Source of the DNA: Bin87 sp965261925 | GTDB lineage: Bacteria; Chloroflexota; Dehalococcoidia; Lucifugimonadales; UBA3495 | Assembly: GCA_965261925.1 (NCBI GenBank) | Contig: OZ253486.1 | Span: 2,542,001 to 2,606,000 of the forward strand | Reading direction: 5' to 3' | Length of the DNA stretch: 64,000 bases | In this document: one piece after another, positions 1 through 8,054 of the stretch | Numbering within the stretch: the stretch's first letter is position 1 | Layout: the number at the start of each line of letters is the position of its first letter | Notes under the pieces: generated by a model | Database searches by the model: none | The model's input: only the letters and a program-made list of their open reading frames with translations | Told to the model about the DNA's origin: nothing | Program-made: the position numbers and the translations under genes

Positions 1-75
1 GCGCGCCGGGGCGCTCGGGGCGGTGGCTCCGCCGCGGGCTACGGGTTCGCCGCGACTATATCGAGTGGCCATGAC

Positions 76-885
76 CTAACCCTGCTCGATGGCCACGCGA
101 CGCCGCACCAATGAGCTCCAGATATCCACCACCACCACCAGCGCGATGAGGAAATAGACGAAGGTCCACATGCGGGTGTAGTCAATGTCCTGCAGGGAAA
201 TCTGGATGTTGTGCCCGAGTCCGCCCAGGCCAACGAAGCTCAGGATGGCGGCCGACCGTATGCCGCACTCCAGGCGGTAGAAGGTGTAGCTGAGCATGTC
301 GGGCAGGGCCATGGGCAGGCGGCCGAACCAGAAAACCCGCCACTCCGACGCTCCGGTGCCACGCAGCGCCCGGAGCGGGGCTTCCGGAACGTCCTGCAGC
401 AGTTCGGCGTAGATTCGCCCGAGGATGCCGCCGTAGGGCAAGCCGAGCGCCAGCACGCCGGCCATGGGTGACAGGCCGAGAGCGGCAACGAAAAGCCAGG
501 CCCACACCAACTCGTGGATAGCGCGAAAAACCGCCAGAGCAAACCGCGCTGACGAGATGTTCCAACGCCGGGCCCAGGGGGACCGGACCAGGGTTCCGGA
601 GCCGATGATCCCCAGCGGGATGCCAATGACCAGCGCGACGGTCATGCCGGCCCAGGCGTAGGCGAGTGTGGTCCAGGTGGAGCGTGCGCCGATGGAGAGG
701 ATGTCGAGAGAGAGCTGGGGTTGGACGGCCGCCGCCAGGATCTGACCCACGGCGCGCACGCCGCCGGTGTTGAGCAGCCCATCCTCCCAGCCGATCCCGA
801 CCAGGCTGATAGAAAAAGCGATCAGCAATATCGCGGTGAGCGCGCCGCGTCCGCCCAAGGATCCCTCGTGCGGGCGCTCATTCAT
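76..885 (-). CDS. phnE: Phosphonate/phosphite-type ABC transporter permease (PhnE family)
   Basis: Inner-membrane permease of a PhnCDE-type importer for phosphonates or related reduced-phosphorus oxyanions. The 269-aa product has several hydrophobic segments and the permease EAA-type loop (EAPLRALRGTGASEWRVFW), which docks on the ATPase. The ATG at 885 is chosen because it overlaps the stop of the upstream ATPase gene by 8 bases (ATGAATGA), showing translational coupling; the open frame further upstream lies inside the ATPase gene. It is last in the operon order binding protein, ATPase, permease. The exact substrate cannot be read from the sequence. Confidence 0.88.
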   Translation of the reverse strand: MNERPHEGSLGGRGALTAILLIAFSISLVGIGWEDGLLNTGGVRAVGQILAAAVQPQLSLDILSIGARSTWTTLAYAWAGMTVALVIGIPLGIIGSGTLVRSPWARRWNISSARFALAVFRAIHELVWAWLFVAALGLSPMAGVLALGLPYGGILGRIYAELLQDVPEAPLRALRGTGASEWRVFWFGRLPMALPDMLSYTFYRLECGIRSAAILSFVGLGGLGHNIQISLQDIDYTRMWTFVYFLIALVVVVDIWSSLVRRRVAIEQG

Positions 886-1690
886 CCCGCAGGCCCTCCA
901 AAGCATAGAGGGCGGCGAGGTGATCATCGGTGACTTTGTGGGAGGCAAGGTCGAATGCCACTTCACCGTTGCGGAGACCGATGAGACGTCCGAAATAGGT
1001 TTGAGCCACGTCGGGAGAATGGACGGTGGCAACCAAAGTCTTTCCGGCCTGGCGGGCCGATTCGGTCAGGATGCCCATCACCTCGTCGGCCCGCGCGGGG
1101 TCCAGGGACGATACCGGCTCGTCGGCAATGATGATGGCGGGGTCCTGTACGAGAAGGCGGGCGACGGCCACGCGCTGCTGCTCGCCGCCGGACAGAAAGC
1201 CGGCGCGCACTCTGGCGCGATCCCTGACGCCCACGCGTTCCAGGGCGGTCATGCCCACCTGCCGATCCTGGGGCCACAGCAGCGAGATTACCGATTTGAG
1301 GAGGCCCCACTCGCCCAGCCGGCCGGCCAGCACATTTTGCAATGCTGAGAGGTTGGGCACGAGGTCAAACTGCTGGTGGATCATGCCGACCTCGCGGCAG
1401 AGCTGGCGGCCCGGATGGAGTTGGGCCAGGTCTTTGCCGCGCAGGAGGATGGATCCTTCGGACGGCTCCAACTCACCGGCGATCATGGACAGGAGGGTGG
1501 TCTTGCCGCTGCCGCTGGGCCCGAGCAACGCGACGGTCTCGCCCGGCTCGATGGTGAACGAGAGCGGACGAACCGCCTCGACTTCTCCGTAGGTCTTGCC
1601 GGCCCGGCGGATCGCGACGGCCGGGTGGTTACTGTTCAGAGATGAGGCCGAGATCGCGGGCGATGTTTTCGATGGGCGCGTAATTTTCAT
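878..1690 (-). CDS. phnC: Phosphonate/phosphite-type ABC transporter ATP-binding protein (PhnC family)
   Basis: Cytoplasmic ATPase that drives the PhnE permease. Counting from the ATG at 1690, Walker A (GPSGSGKTT) is at about residues 57-65. It is followed by a Q-loop region (MIHQQFDLVPNLSALQNVLAG, typical of PhnC), the signature LSGGEQQRVAVARLL, Walker B AIIIADEP and a switch histidine (ATVHS). The start is uncertain. ATG codons at 1726 and 1690 both lie inside the 3' end of the upstream binding-protein gene, and the family usually begins just before the AIRRAGKTYG segment, where no normal start codon is present. The gene is intact although its partner binding-protein gene is broken. Confidence 0.87.
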   Translation of the reverse strand: MKITRPSKTSPAISASSLNSNHPAVAIRRAGKTYGEVEAVRPLSFTIEPGETVALLGPSGSGKTTLLSMIAGELEPSEGSILLRGKDLAQLHPGRQLCREVGMIHQQFDLVPNLSALQNVLAGRLGEWGLLKSVISLLWPQDRQVGMTALERVGVRDRARVRAGFLSGGEQQRVAVARLLVQDPAIIIADEPVSSLDPARADEVMGILTESARQAGKTLVATVHSPDVAQTYFGRLIGLRNGEVAFDLASHKVTDDHLAALYALEGLRDE

Positions 1691-2521
1691 TGGACGTTGG
1701 AATGAACCGATCAGCCTGGAAGGCATCCATGATCTCCTGATCGCGGCCGCCGTTGGAAGCGTTCAGCTTGAGCAGGGCATCGAGCACGCGCTGGGTGAAT
1801 CCGGCGCCGTAGACCTCATCTAGGCCCGGTCGGACCACCCAGTGGTAATCGACGTAGCCGGGAGACGTGTAGAAAGCGGCGACCCTGGAAGTGTCAACGT
1901 CGTCCTTTTCCAAACGGGTTTTCCACACGTTGGCATTGAGGGCGCCGGCTTCGACGGCGCCGGCCTCGACCTGTTTCCAGGTGGCGTCGTGGGACCCGCT
2001 GTAGGCCACGCTTTTGAAATCCGTCTCGGGGACGATGCCTTCCTGGTCCAGGAAGAACCGGGGCATCAGGTTGCCGAGGTAGAACTCTCGCTGCCAAAGG
2101 TGAAGGTGCGTCCCTTGAGGTCTGACAGCGAGGATATGCCGGAGTCGGGGGCGGCGACGAACACCGAGGTAAAGTTTTCATCGGTGCTGCGCTGGGCGAC
2201 GGCGCGGGAGCCGGGAACAGCCAACCGCGCCTGAACTCCGGTGAGCCCGCCGTACCAGGCCAGTTGGACGTCGTCGTTGTCCCAACCGGTCACCAGAGCG
2301 GCGTAGGACTGGGAAGGAAGATACCGGACGGCGACTCCGGTTTCCTCAGCGAGGTGTTCGGCGAGGAGGTTGAAGCGGGCTTCCAGGACGGCGACGTCCT
2401 AGTCGGGTACCCCGCCCACGTAAAGGGCGGGTTGTTCGGCTTCCGTGCAGGCGGTGGCGACCAGAATCGCCGAGATCAGGGCAACAGCAACGGCAGCGCG
2501 CGCCACGAGGCGTTGGAGCAT
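1629..2521 (-). pseudogene. phnD: Broken phosphonate/phosphite-binding lipoprotein gene (PhnD family)
   Basis: Would encode the extracytoplasmic substrate-binding lipoprotein of the PhnCDE importer. From the ATG at 2521 there is a lipoprotein-type signal ending in LVATAC, then family segments (NLLAEHL, DVQLAWYGGLTGVQARL, TFTFGSESSTS). Two lesions break the frame. An in-frame TAG at 2399-2401 stands where PhnD proteins often have Q in a PDQ-like motif. A one-base deletion near 2075 separates GSESSTS from NLMPRFFLDQEG. The span of 893 bases becomes 298 codons if one base is restored. Either recent decay or consensus errors in the assembly would explain this. Confidence 0.85.
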
Positions 2522-2762
2522 GGAGGTTTCACCATCATTCTTGAGGCCGGCGTCAGGAGACGCTCAATCGATACAAAGAAGACGGGAAACGCGAACGCGA
2601 TGATAAGGGGAAACGGCTGTTCACCCGAGGCGCGACGCGCCCGCCCACCACTCAACCCGGAGTGGTCGGCAAGGCGTTCAAGTGAAACCGGAGCCCGCGC
2701 TACACATACGTTGAAGAATGATAACGACCGGTTATGGCGGCGTCAACGCGGGGGCTGCGCCG

Positions 2763-2966
2763 GCAGGGCGTTTCGATCACCGCCGTGGGGAATGACACGA
2801 GGTGGCGGATGCGGGGCAACGCATCGGTTTTTGGCAAGAGCGATTGCTACGGCGACGAGATTGCCACGCTTCGCTCGCAATGACATTTAGCGAAAACGCG
2901 CTCGTCAATGACATTTGGGAACAACACGCTCGCGATGGCATTTAGGAAACACGAATTACCCGGTGC
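2763..2966 (+). mobile_element. Dispersed MITE-like element, copy 1
   Basis: This is one of nine copies in the window of an element carrying a 34-base core (here 2853-2886: gcgacgagattgccacgc, then ttcgctcgcaatgaca). The left end GCAGGGCGTTTCGATC matches the left end of the copies at 46772 and 26890. The right end around 2945-2966 is a loose inverted match (GGAAACACGAATTACC). Internally, atgacattt-like motifs follow the core three times. It fills most of the gap between the phnD start and the hydroxyacid oxidase gene. The boundaries at the right end are approximate, and no convincing target duplication is visible for this copy. Confidence 0.6.
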
Positions 2967-2987
2967 ACCGTAACTGTCTGGGCGGGG

Positions 2988-4100
2988 TTACCTGAAATCT
3001 GCGGGGGCGGGGAACGAGGCGAGCAGCGGAGAGACGGTATCTATGGTTGCCGAACTGATGCTTTCCACGGTGGGACAACCGCACATGCCCATGGTGGCAT
3101 CCAATTCGTCCCGCAGCAGCTCGAGGACGGCAGCGAGCCCAGGGGAGCCGTCAACCGCCAGTCCCCAGAAGAGAGGGCGGCCAATTAACACCGAGCGTGC
3201 GCCCAGCGCGATGGCTTTGAAAATGTCGGTGCCGCGACGAACTCCACCGTCCAGGTACACCTCGGCATTGCCGTCGACAGCGTTCACCACCTCAGGAAGA
3301 ACTTCGATGGTGGCCGGAGTGGTATCCAGGTAGCGTCCGCCGTGATTGGAAACGATCACAGCCTTGGCGCCATTTTCGGCGGAAAGGCGTCCGTCCTCGC
3401 CGGCCATGATTCCCTTGACCACGACAGGCAGTCGGACGTTGGACGCGAACCAGTCGAGGTCATCCCACGTGGATGCCACGTCCCTGATGTCGCTGGGCCC
3501 GGCCGGGGCGTCCGCGGCGAACTTCCAGCTGTGGGTGCCGAGGTCCAATTGGGCATAGTTGGGCGAGTCCGCGCCGACGTAGTCGTTGCGGATGTTGCGT
3601 TCCCGCTTGGGTTTGATTTTGGCGTCCAGGGTCATGCAGATGGCGGAGTATCCGGCTTCCTCCGCGCGGGCCGCCATCTCCAGGGTCAGGCCCCGATCTT
3701 TGAAGAAGTACTGCTGGAACCAGAGCGGGCCGGCGGCGGCCGCGGCCACGTCCTCCAAGGTGCGGGAGGCGTGGGAGCTGAGAACCATGAGGGTTCCCAT
3801 TGCGCCGGCGGCTTTGACCGTTGCGATCTCCGCCTCCGGATGGGCGGCACCGTGATTGCCGGCGGGGTCCAGCATCACCGGGAGAGCTATTTCCTGCCCC
3901 AAGACCGTGGTGGCCAGGGACCGGTTCTCGACGTCCACCATCATCCTGGGGCGTAACATGATGGAATCGAACACGGCCCGGGTTCGACGGATGGTAATTT
4001 CATCGGTGGCTCCGCCGGCGATGAAATCGTAGTGTCCCTGCTCGATCCGCTCTTTCGCGATCTGTTCGTACTCAAAAATATTGACGGGTTCCGTGGCCAT
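2988..4100 (-). CDS. FMN-dependent alpha-hydroxyacid oxidase (glycolate/lactate oxidase family)
   Basis: TIM-barrel flavoenzyme expected to oxidise a 2-hydroxyacid to a 2-oxoacid. The 370-aa length is normal for the family. Visible motifs are WFQQYFFKDRG, the lysine strand VVVKGIMAGEDG, the catalytic histidine in VSNHGGRYLDTTPA, and the FMN phosphate-binding stretch YLDGGVRRGTDIFKAIALGA followed by IGRPLFWG. The ATG at 4100 is preceded by GAGGTAAT. Earlier in-frame ATGs would read through the dispersed repeat at 4193-4226, so they are rejected. The substrate (glycolate, lactate, mandelate or other) cannot be decided. It stands alone on the minus strand. Confidence 0.88.
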   Translation of the reverse strand: MATEPVNIFEYEQIAKERIEQGHYDFIAGGATDEITIRRTRAVFDSIMLRPRMMVDVENRSLATTVLGQEIALPVMLDPAGNHGAAHPEAEIATVKAAGAMGTLMVLSSHASRTLEDVAAAAAGPLWFQQYFFKDRGLTLEMAARAEEAGYSAICMTLDAKIKPKRERNIRNDYVGADSPNYAQLDLGTHSWKFAADAPAGPSDIRDVASTWDDLDWFASNVRLPVVVKGIMAGEDGRLSAENGAKAVIVSNHGGRYLDTTPATIEVLPEVVNAVDGNAEVYLDGGVRRGTDIFKAIALGARSVLIGRPLFWGLAVDGSPGLAAVLELLRDELDATMGMCGCPTVESISSATIDTVSPLLASFPAPADFR

Positions 4101-4160
4101 TCCGATTACCTCAGGCGAGTGTTGGGGACTTTGAGAAGTGATGTCCGCCATTATACATAG

Positions 4161-4240
4161 CGCGGGAAGAATGCCCTTCGGCCCGGGCGACAGCGACGAG
4201 ATTGCCACGCTGCGCTCGCAATGACATGAGGGAACATGCG
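4161..4240 (+). repeat. Dispersed element core, copy 2 (degenerate ends)
   Basis: Contains the 34-base core at 4193-4226 (gcgacgagattgccacgc followed by tgcgctcgcaatgaca) in the same orientation as all other copies. The leading segment gcgggaagaatgccc resembles the same part of copy 3. Clear terminal inverted repeats are not visible, so the limits given are only the recognisable part. It separates the oxidase gene from the next minus-strand gene. Confidence 0.55.
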
Positions 4241-4253
4241 GGGGCAGCCTGGG

Positions 4254-4946
4254 TTATGCCCGGAGGACGTCCGGGATTGGGGTGCCCAGAACGAGTTCCA
4301 AGACCTTTTGCCAGATGGGGGACAAGGGAAAACGGGTGTCGCGGTGTGTCGATATTTCGCCGGTTTCCGGGTGGCAGGGGCAGCGGATTGGAACGGCGCC
4401 GCGCTCGTACCAACCGTGGGGGTCCGCACTCCGCATCAGGGGCACCTTTTCGAGCTTCCATTCGGCGACGATCTCGCCGTAGTTGGGCAGATCGAGGATG
4501 TCGCGCACGCTGGTGATGGGCGGGAGGTCCTCGGGTCGGAAACGGGGAGGCAGGCCACGGGCCCAACGCTTGTGATAGCGGACGGGCCGGGGATTGCCGG
4601 CGATTATGGCATCAGCGTCCTTGAGCAGCGCGGCGACACGACGCCGGAGACGACGCAGCGGGCAGCCGCGATCGCCCACACGCTTGCCGTGGCGGGCTTC
4701 CTCCGACGCCAGGTATTCGGGGAGGGTGTGCACTTGCCGAAACGTCTTGACGTGGGAGCGGCTCATGCGGCCGCTGCTCACGCATCCGTGGATGGCTATT
4801 TCCAGCCGGTGCCGGGTGTTGTGACACAACCCAGCGTTGACCGCGAGGGCGGTTGCCGCGTGGGACACGGACCGACGGAGCGCGACGGCGGCATCGGCGA
4901 TGTCGCCGGCCTGGCCGGCGGTACGGGCGCGAGAGAGAAACGCCAT
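4254..4946 (-). CDS. Hypothetical protein, helical N-terminal half
   Basis: A 230-aa protein I do not recognise. The ATG at 4946 has a good ribosome site (AAGAGAGGAG directly upstream), which favours it over upstream ATGs. Residues 1-110 are rich in helix formers, R, H and A (for example HRLEIAIHGCVSSGRMSRSH and KTFRQVHTLPEYLA). The C-terminal half carries CPCHPETGEIS and WYERGAVPIRC, with a C-x-C-H cluster that could bind metal. No enzyme motif is evident. It is a lone gene with repeats on both sides, in an accessory-looking stretch. Confidence 0.55.
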   Translation of the reverse strand: MAFLSRARTAGQAGDIADAAVALRRSVSHAATALAVNAGLCHNTRHRLEIAIHGCVSSGRMSRSHVKTFRQVHTLPEYLASEEARHGKRVGDRGCPLRRLRRRVAALLKDADAIIAGNPRPVRYHKRWARGLPPRFRPEDLPPITSVRDILDLPNYGEIVAEWKLEKVPLMRSADPHGWYERGAVPIRCPCHPETGEISTHRDTRFPLSPIWQKVLELVLGTPIPDVLRA

Positions 4947-5670
4947 GCTCCTCTCTTGATGATGATTTACGGTACCCATTTTAATCCTCGAAGGGGGACC
5001 GAGGCTGCGGACGGCGCACGGCCGTCGCAACCCCGGTTTGCCAGATAGCAGCGGCCAGCCGGAAACGAACCCAAGGCTGGGAACGCAAGCACGAGCCGGC
5101 GCGCGCAATCATGGCGTGACGATACGATACGGGACGGGGTGGGTCCCCCGCTGTCGGTGGAAGGTTGAAACTCCTATTACGGTTGGTGGGTGTCGGTGAG
5201 GGTTGAACATCGGGGATCGGGTCTTGGGGTCCAGGTTGTCGGCGCCACGGCCAGAGAGCGTTGTCTGCGAGATTCCAGTGCCAAGCTTCCATGTCCCGGC
5301 TTTCGCGGCAAGCGCGAGAGCCGACACGGGGCGGAGGTCACACCCGCCGCGCCACCGCGCACCCGTTCCGTTGAATAAGACGGCGAGAGGATGCGAGGCA
5401 GCGAGTTGCAATCCGACGCGCCGCAGGCCGGAGCCCGCAGCGGTTTTAGGCCGTTGAACCTGGACTGTTGACCCGATATTCCCGATGTTATGTTCAGACG
5501 GGTGGACCGGTCGTTCCCTGGCGCCGGGGACTGCGGACGGCGAAGCGTGTACGAGGTTTCGCCGTCCGGCTGGGGTCCGCCTGTCTGACTGGTGTACAGG
5601 ATATAGGACGGGCGTTCGTTCGCGCTTGGGGTGGGTGTCAGCAATTTTTCGGCCGGTGTGGTGGGCGGAT
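4947..5670. other. Gene-poor stretch, nothing recognised
   Basis: Short open frames exist on both strands but none has a convincing ribosome site, known motif or plausible composition. I see no RNA gene. The stretch runs from the start of the minus-strand hypothetical gene to the next dispersed repeat copy. Confidence 0.5.
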
Positions 5671-5673
5671 GGG

Positions 5674-5750
5674 GCGGGGTGATGCGACGGCTTGCGGGAA
5701 GGGTCGGTGCTGCGGCGACGAGATTGCCACGCTGCGCTCGCAATGACAGT
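5674..5750 (+). repeat. Dispersed element core, copy 3
   Basis: The 34-base core is at 5715-5748. The left part gcggggtgatgcgacgg at 5674 resembles the left terminus of copy 7 at 26890 (gcagggtgatgcgatta) and copy 9 near 63595. No right terminus is recognisable. Same orientation as all other copies. Confidence 0.55.
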
Positions 5751-5878
5751 TGGGCGGGCTCGTTATGGCGTTTGGCGGTGTGGGGGTGTCACCATGGCGG
5801 TTGCGGTGTCGGCCGGCGATGGGTGGGAGTGGGGATGCGGGAGGGGCGCCTGGAGTGTGATTGCGCTGGCGTTGCGGC

Positions 5879-6013
5879 GAAACTGTTCAGGCATGAGTGG
5901 ATCCGGGCATCGCGGTGTGCTCTCGCTGTGTCTAAATCCTGCCTGATTTTGCTCGCGCGGAGCCGCAGGCAGCGGCAAACGCGGCGTTCACCTCACCGCC
6001 TCTGAACGGTTAC
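5879..6013 (-). mobile_element. IS66-derived miniature element (MITE A)
   Basis: A 135-bp sequence bounded by inverted copies of the IS66 terminal sequence: gaaactgttcagg at the left, cctctgaacggttac at the right. It aligns over its full length with the 134-bp element at 7375-7508. The right end read inward as the reverse complement (GTAACCGTTCAGAGGCGGTGAGG) resembles the left end of the full IS at 31011. There is no coding capacity, so movement would need a transposase in trans. The flanks show no obvious target duplication, so it may be old or rearranged. Confidence 0.7.
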
Positions 6014-6213
6014 CCCCGGTTGGTGGTGTCTCATTTTGAAATGGCGCATTACGAAACTCGATGATGTCCATGCTCAACCCGCCGAGCCAAACAGCCCGCG
6101 CCAACTAACAATGGGAACCCCGTCCGAGCGCGCTGCCCTCTTCCAAACTGAAACGGCAACCAACACTTTCGCAATCTAACCTATCCCGCTACACTGAAAC
6201 GACACGCTGTGGA

Positions 6214-7209
6214 ATGCAACCCACTATGACCACCCCCAACGCCATCACGGAACTTCTGGCAGCCTTGGACGACGATCCTCAGCTGGAAGCGATGCTGCGC
6301 CAGCGCATCCTCACTAAGGAAATCCTCGACTTGCCCCAGAAAGTAGCCGAACTGACTGACGCTGTCAGCGACCTCGCCAGCACCATAGCGGAGATGGCAA
6401 GGGTTTCCGACCAAAGGTTGACCGCCGTGGAGAACCGGCTCGATGCGGTGGAGAACCGGCTCGGTACTGTGGAGGTCCGGCTCGATGCCGTGGATGTCCG
6501 GCTAGGCGCCGTGGAGAACCGGCTAGGTGCCGTGGAGAACCGGGTCGATGATGTCGCGCTCAAAGTGGACGATCTGACGGTGCAACAGACGACCATGCAA
6601 GGCCAGCTCAACCACCTGTCCGACCAACAGACGATCATGCAAGGCCAGCTCAACCACCTGTCCGACCAACAGACGATCATGCAAGGCCAGATCAACCACC
6701 TGTCCGACCAACAGACGACCATGCAAGGCCAGCAGACGACCATGCAAGGCCAGCAGACGACCATGCAAGGGCAGCTCAACAACCTGACCGGCACCGATTA
6801 CGAGCGCAAGGTCGTCCGACGGGCACATCGCATTGTCCGGAGACACCTGGGCGTCAGCAACGGACAAGTCCTCGTAGCCATCAACCGTCCAGACGGTCAA
6901 ACAATCACGGACCTGCTCGACGCGGGAGCCGACCAAGGCATCATCACTGAAGACGACGCCGACGAGTTGGACCGCGCAGACATCATCCTGCGCGGCAATT
7001 CGCCAGACGGCGACGATGTTTATGTGGTGGGTGAGATCTCAATCACAATAGATGACGGCGACATTGACCGGGCCGATCATCGGTCCCGCATCTTACAGAA
7101 CGTCAGCCGAGTAGCCACCCGCGCCGCCGTGATCGGAAGCTCCATCTCCGACGCCAATCGGGAACGGGCCGCCAACAGCCGCGTCACCATAGTCATTCTG
7201 GACGAATGA
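6214..7209 (+). CDS. Coiled-coil protein with C-terminal PD-(D/E)XK-like domain
   Basis: A 331-aa protein. Residues about 70-112 are six seven-residue repeats of the type AVENRLD. Residues about 124-190 are 14-residue repeats (QQTTMQGQLNHLSD) with shorter QTTMQGQ copies, both mirrored as 21- and 42-base DNA repeats. The C-terminal domain begins at GTDYERKVVRRAHRIVRRH and contains ADIILRG, then VYVVGEISITID and DRADHRSRIL. This resembles a widespread family of coiled-coil proteins with a restriction-endonuclease-like domain, but with E-x-S where E-x-K would be expected. ATG codons at 6214 and 6226 are both possible. The gene sits between two IS66-derived miniature elements. The function is unknown. 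Confidence 0.75.
   Translation: MQPTMTTPNAITELLAALDDDPQLEAMLRQRILTKEILDLPQKVAELTDAVSDLASTIAEMARVSDQRLTAVENRLDAVENRLGTVEVRLDAVDVRLGAVENRLGAVENRVDDVALKVDDLTVQQTTMQGQLNHLSDQQTIMQGQLNHLSDQQTIMQGQINHLSDQQTTMQGQQTTMQGQQTTMQGQLNNLTGTDYERKVVRRAHRIVRRHLGVSNGQVLVAINRPDGQTITDLLDAGADQGIITEDDADELDRADIILRGNSPDGDDVYVVGEISITIDDGDIDRADHRSRILQNVSRVATRAAVIGSSISDANRERAANSRVTIVILDE
6424..6789 (+). repeat. In-gene tandem repeats (21-bp and 42-bp units)
   Basis: Two adjoining arrays inside the coiled-coil gene. From about 6424 to 6549 there are six 21-base units encoding (A/T)V(E/D)(N/V)R(L/V)(D/G). From 6583 to 6708 there are three nearly identical 42-base units, followed by shortened 21-base units to about 6789. 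All units keep the frame, so copy-number change would lengthen or shorten the coiled coil without breaking the protein. Confidence 0.85.
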
Positions 7210-7340
7210 GCCGAGGCAACGCAGCACAGCGTCGACCCCAATGGCGCCGCTCAGGTCGCATTCACCCAGCGAATGCATAGCCGCGCACACGGCATCCCAG
7301 CGAAACAGCCCAACCCGACCCGATTTATTCGGAATCGTAA

Positions 7341-7360
7341 TACGCCGTTTGAAACGGCGT
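7341..7360. other. Short perfect-arm palindrome
   Basis: The sequence acgccgtttgaaacggcgt can fold into a hairpin of about nine base pairs with almost no loop. It lies downstream of the coiled-coil gene and just left of MITE B. There is no T-run, so it is not a typical terminator; its role is unknown. Confidence 0.4.
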
Positions 7361-7374
7361 CACCATGCCCCGTT

Positions 7375-7508
7375 GAACTGTTCAGACTTGAGTGGATATG
7401 GGCATCGCAGTGCGTTCCCACCATGTCGAAATCCCGTCTGATCATGCTCACTCGGAGCGACAGGCGGCGGGAAACGCCGCGTTCGCCTCACCAACTCTGA
7501 ACAGTTAC
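7375..7508 (-). mobile_element. IS66-derived miniature element (MITE B)
   Basis: A 134-bp non-coding element. Read as the reverse complement, its first 27 bases (GTAACTGTTCAGAG then TTGGTGAGGCGAA) are identical to the left end of the IS66-family element at 31011. Its other end (AACTGTTCAGACTTGAG) equals the inward-reading right end of that IS. It is therefore an internal-deletion or end-only derivative of this IS or a close relative. CCCCGTT occurs immediately on both sides and may be a target duplication (8 bp is usual for IS66). It lies just upstream of the rnpB promoter. Confidence 0.8.
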
Positions 7509-7523
7509 CCCCGTTTGAATTGC

Positions 7524-7552
7524 TTGACCCTCTTACATGGCCATGCTAGCCT
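7524..7552 (+). promoter_or_regulatory. Promoter of rnpB
   Basis: A sigma70-type promoter with -35 TTGACC (7524-7529), a 17-base spacer and -10 TAGCCT (7547-7552). Initiation about 7-8 bases downstream would coincide with the start of the P1 helix of RNase P RNA at about 7560. It starts only 15 bases after the end of MITE B. Confidence 0.65.
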
Positions 7553-7559
7553 CGCAGAT

Positions 7560-7986
7560 GGAGAACGCCGGACCGGCCGGGTGACCGCCGCGAGGTCTTG
7601 CACCTCGGGGAGGAAAGTCCGGGCTCCTCCGGACAGGGTGCTGGGTAACGCCCAGGCTCTGGCGTGGGCGACCACGTCGGGGACGGAAAGTGGCACAGAA
7701 ACATACCGCCGGGGCGTCGATGACGAACCGGTAAGGGCGAAATCGGACGGTAAGAGCGTCCGGCCGAGTGCGGCGACGCACCGGCGGCCAAACCCCACCT
7801 GGAGCAAGGCCAAATAGGGGGACTATGGGTGTCCGGCCCGTCCCCGGGTTGGCCGCTCGACCCCGGCGGTAACGCTGCCCTGTCTCACAGGGCGATACGG
7901 CACGCGCCGTATCCGGGGCTAGATAGATGGTCACCGTCCGCTCAGGCGGATACAGAACCCGGCTTACAGGCCGCCCGGCATTCTCC
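7560..7986 (+). ncRNA. rnpB: RNase P RNA component (bacterial type)
   Basis: Catalytic RNA that trims the 5' leader of tRNA precursors. The universally conserved segment GAGGAAAGTCCGGGCT is present at about 7610, followed by a region matching the cagggtgctgggtaacgcc consensus. The 3' conserved segment GATACAGAACCCGGCTTA lies at about 7949. The ends pair into helix P1: ggagaacgccgg (7560-7571) with ccggcattctcc (7975-7986), with one mismatch. About 427 nt is within the usual range. The exact ends are inferred from P1 pairing. Open frames overlapping this region are not genes. Confidence 0.96.
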
Positions 7987-8054
7987 ACTTCCACATCAAA
8001 ATCCACGTGACCACCTACCCAGGCAGGTGATACCGGCGGGAAACGGAGAGCGAT

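Noticed and set aside
2..79. An open frame of 25 codons entering from the left edge and ending in TAA at 77-79
   Set aside because: It is too short to identify, has no family motif, and could be chance reading in GC-rich DNA; it might still be the tail of a convergent gene.
1621..1645. A TCTGAACAGTAAC sequence resembling the IS66 terminal repeat at the phnD/phnC junction
   Set aside because: The match breaks before the terminal GTTAC, lies in coding sequence, and has no second end nearby.
2960..2990. GTAACTGTCTGG near the hydroxyacid oxidase 3' end as another IS66-type end
   Set aside because: It diverges from GTAACTGTTCAG after eight bases and has no partner end.
7566..8006. Open frames on both strands across the RNase P RNA gene
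   Set aside because: The region is explained by conserved RNase P RNA sequence and P1 pairing; the frames have no ribosome sites or motifs.
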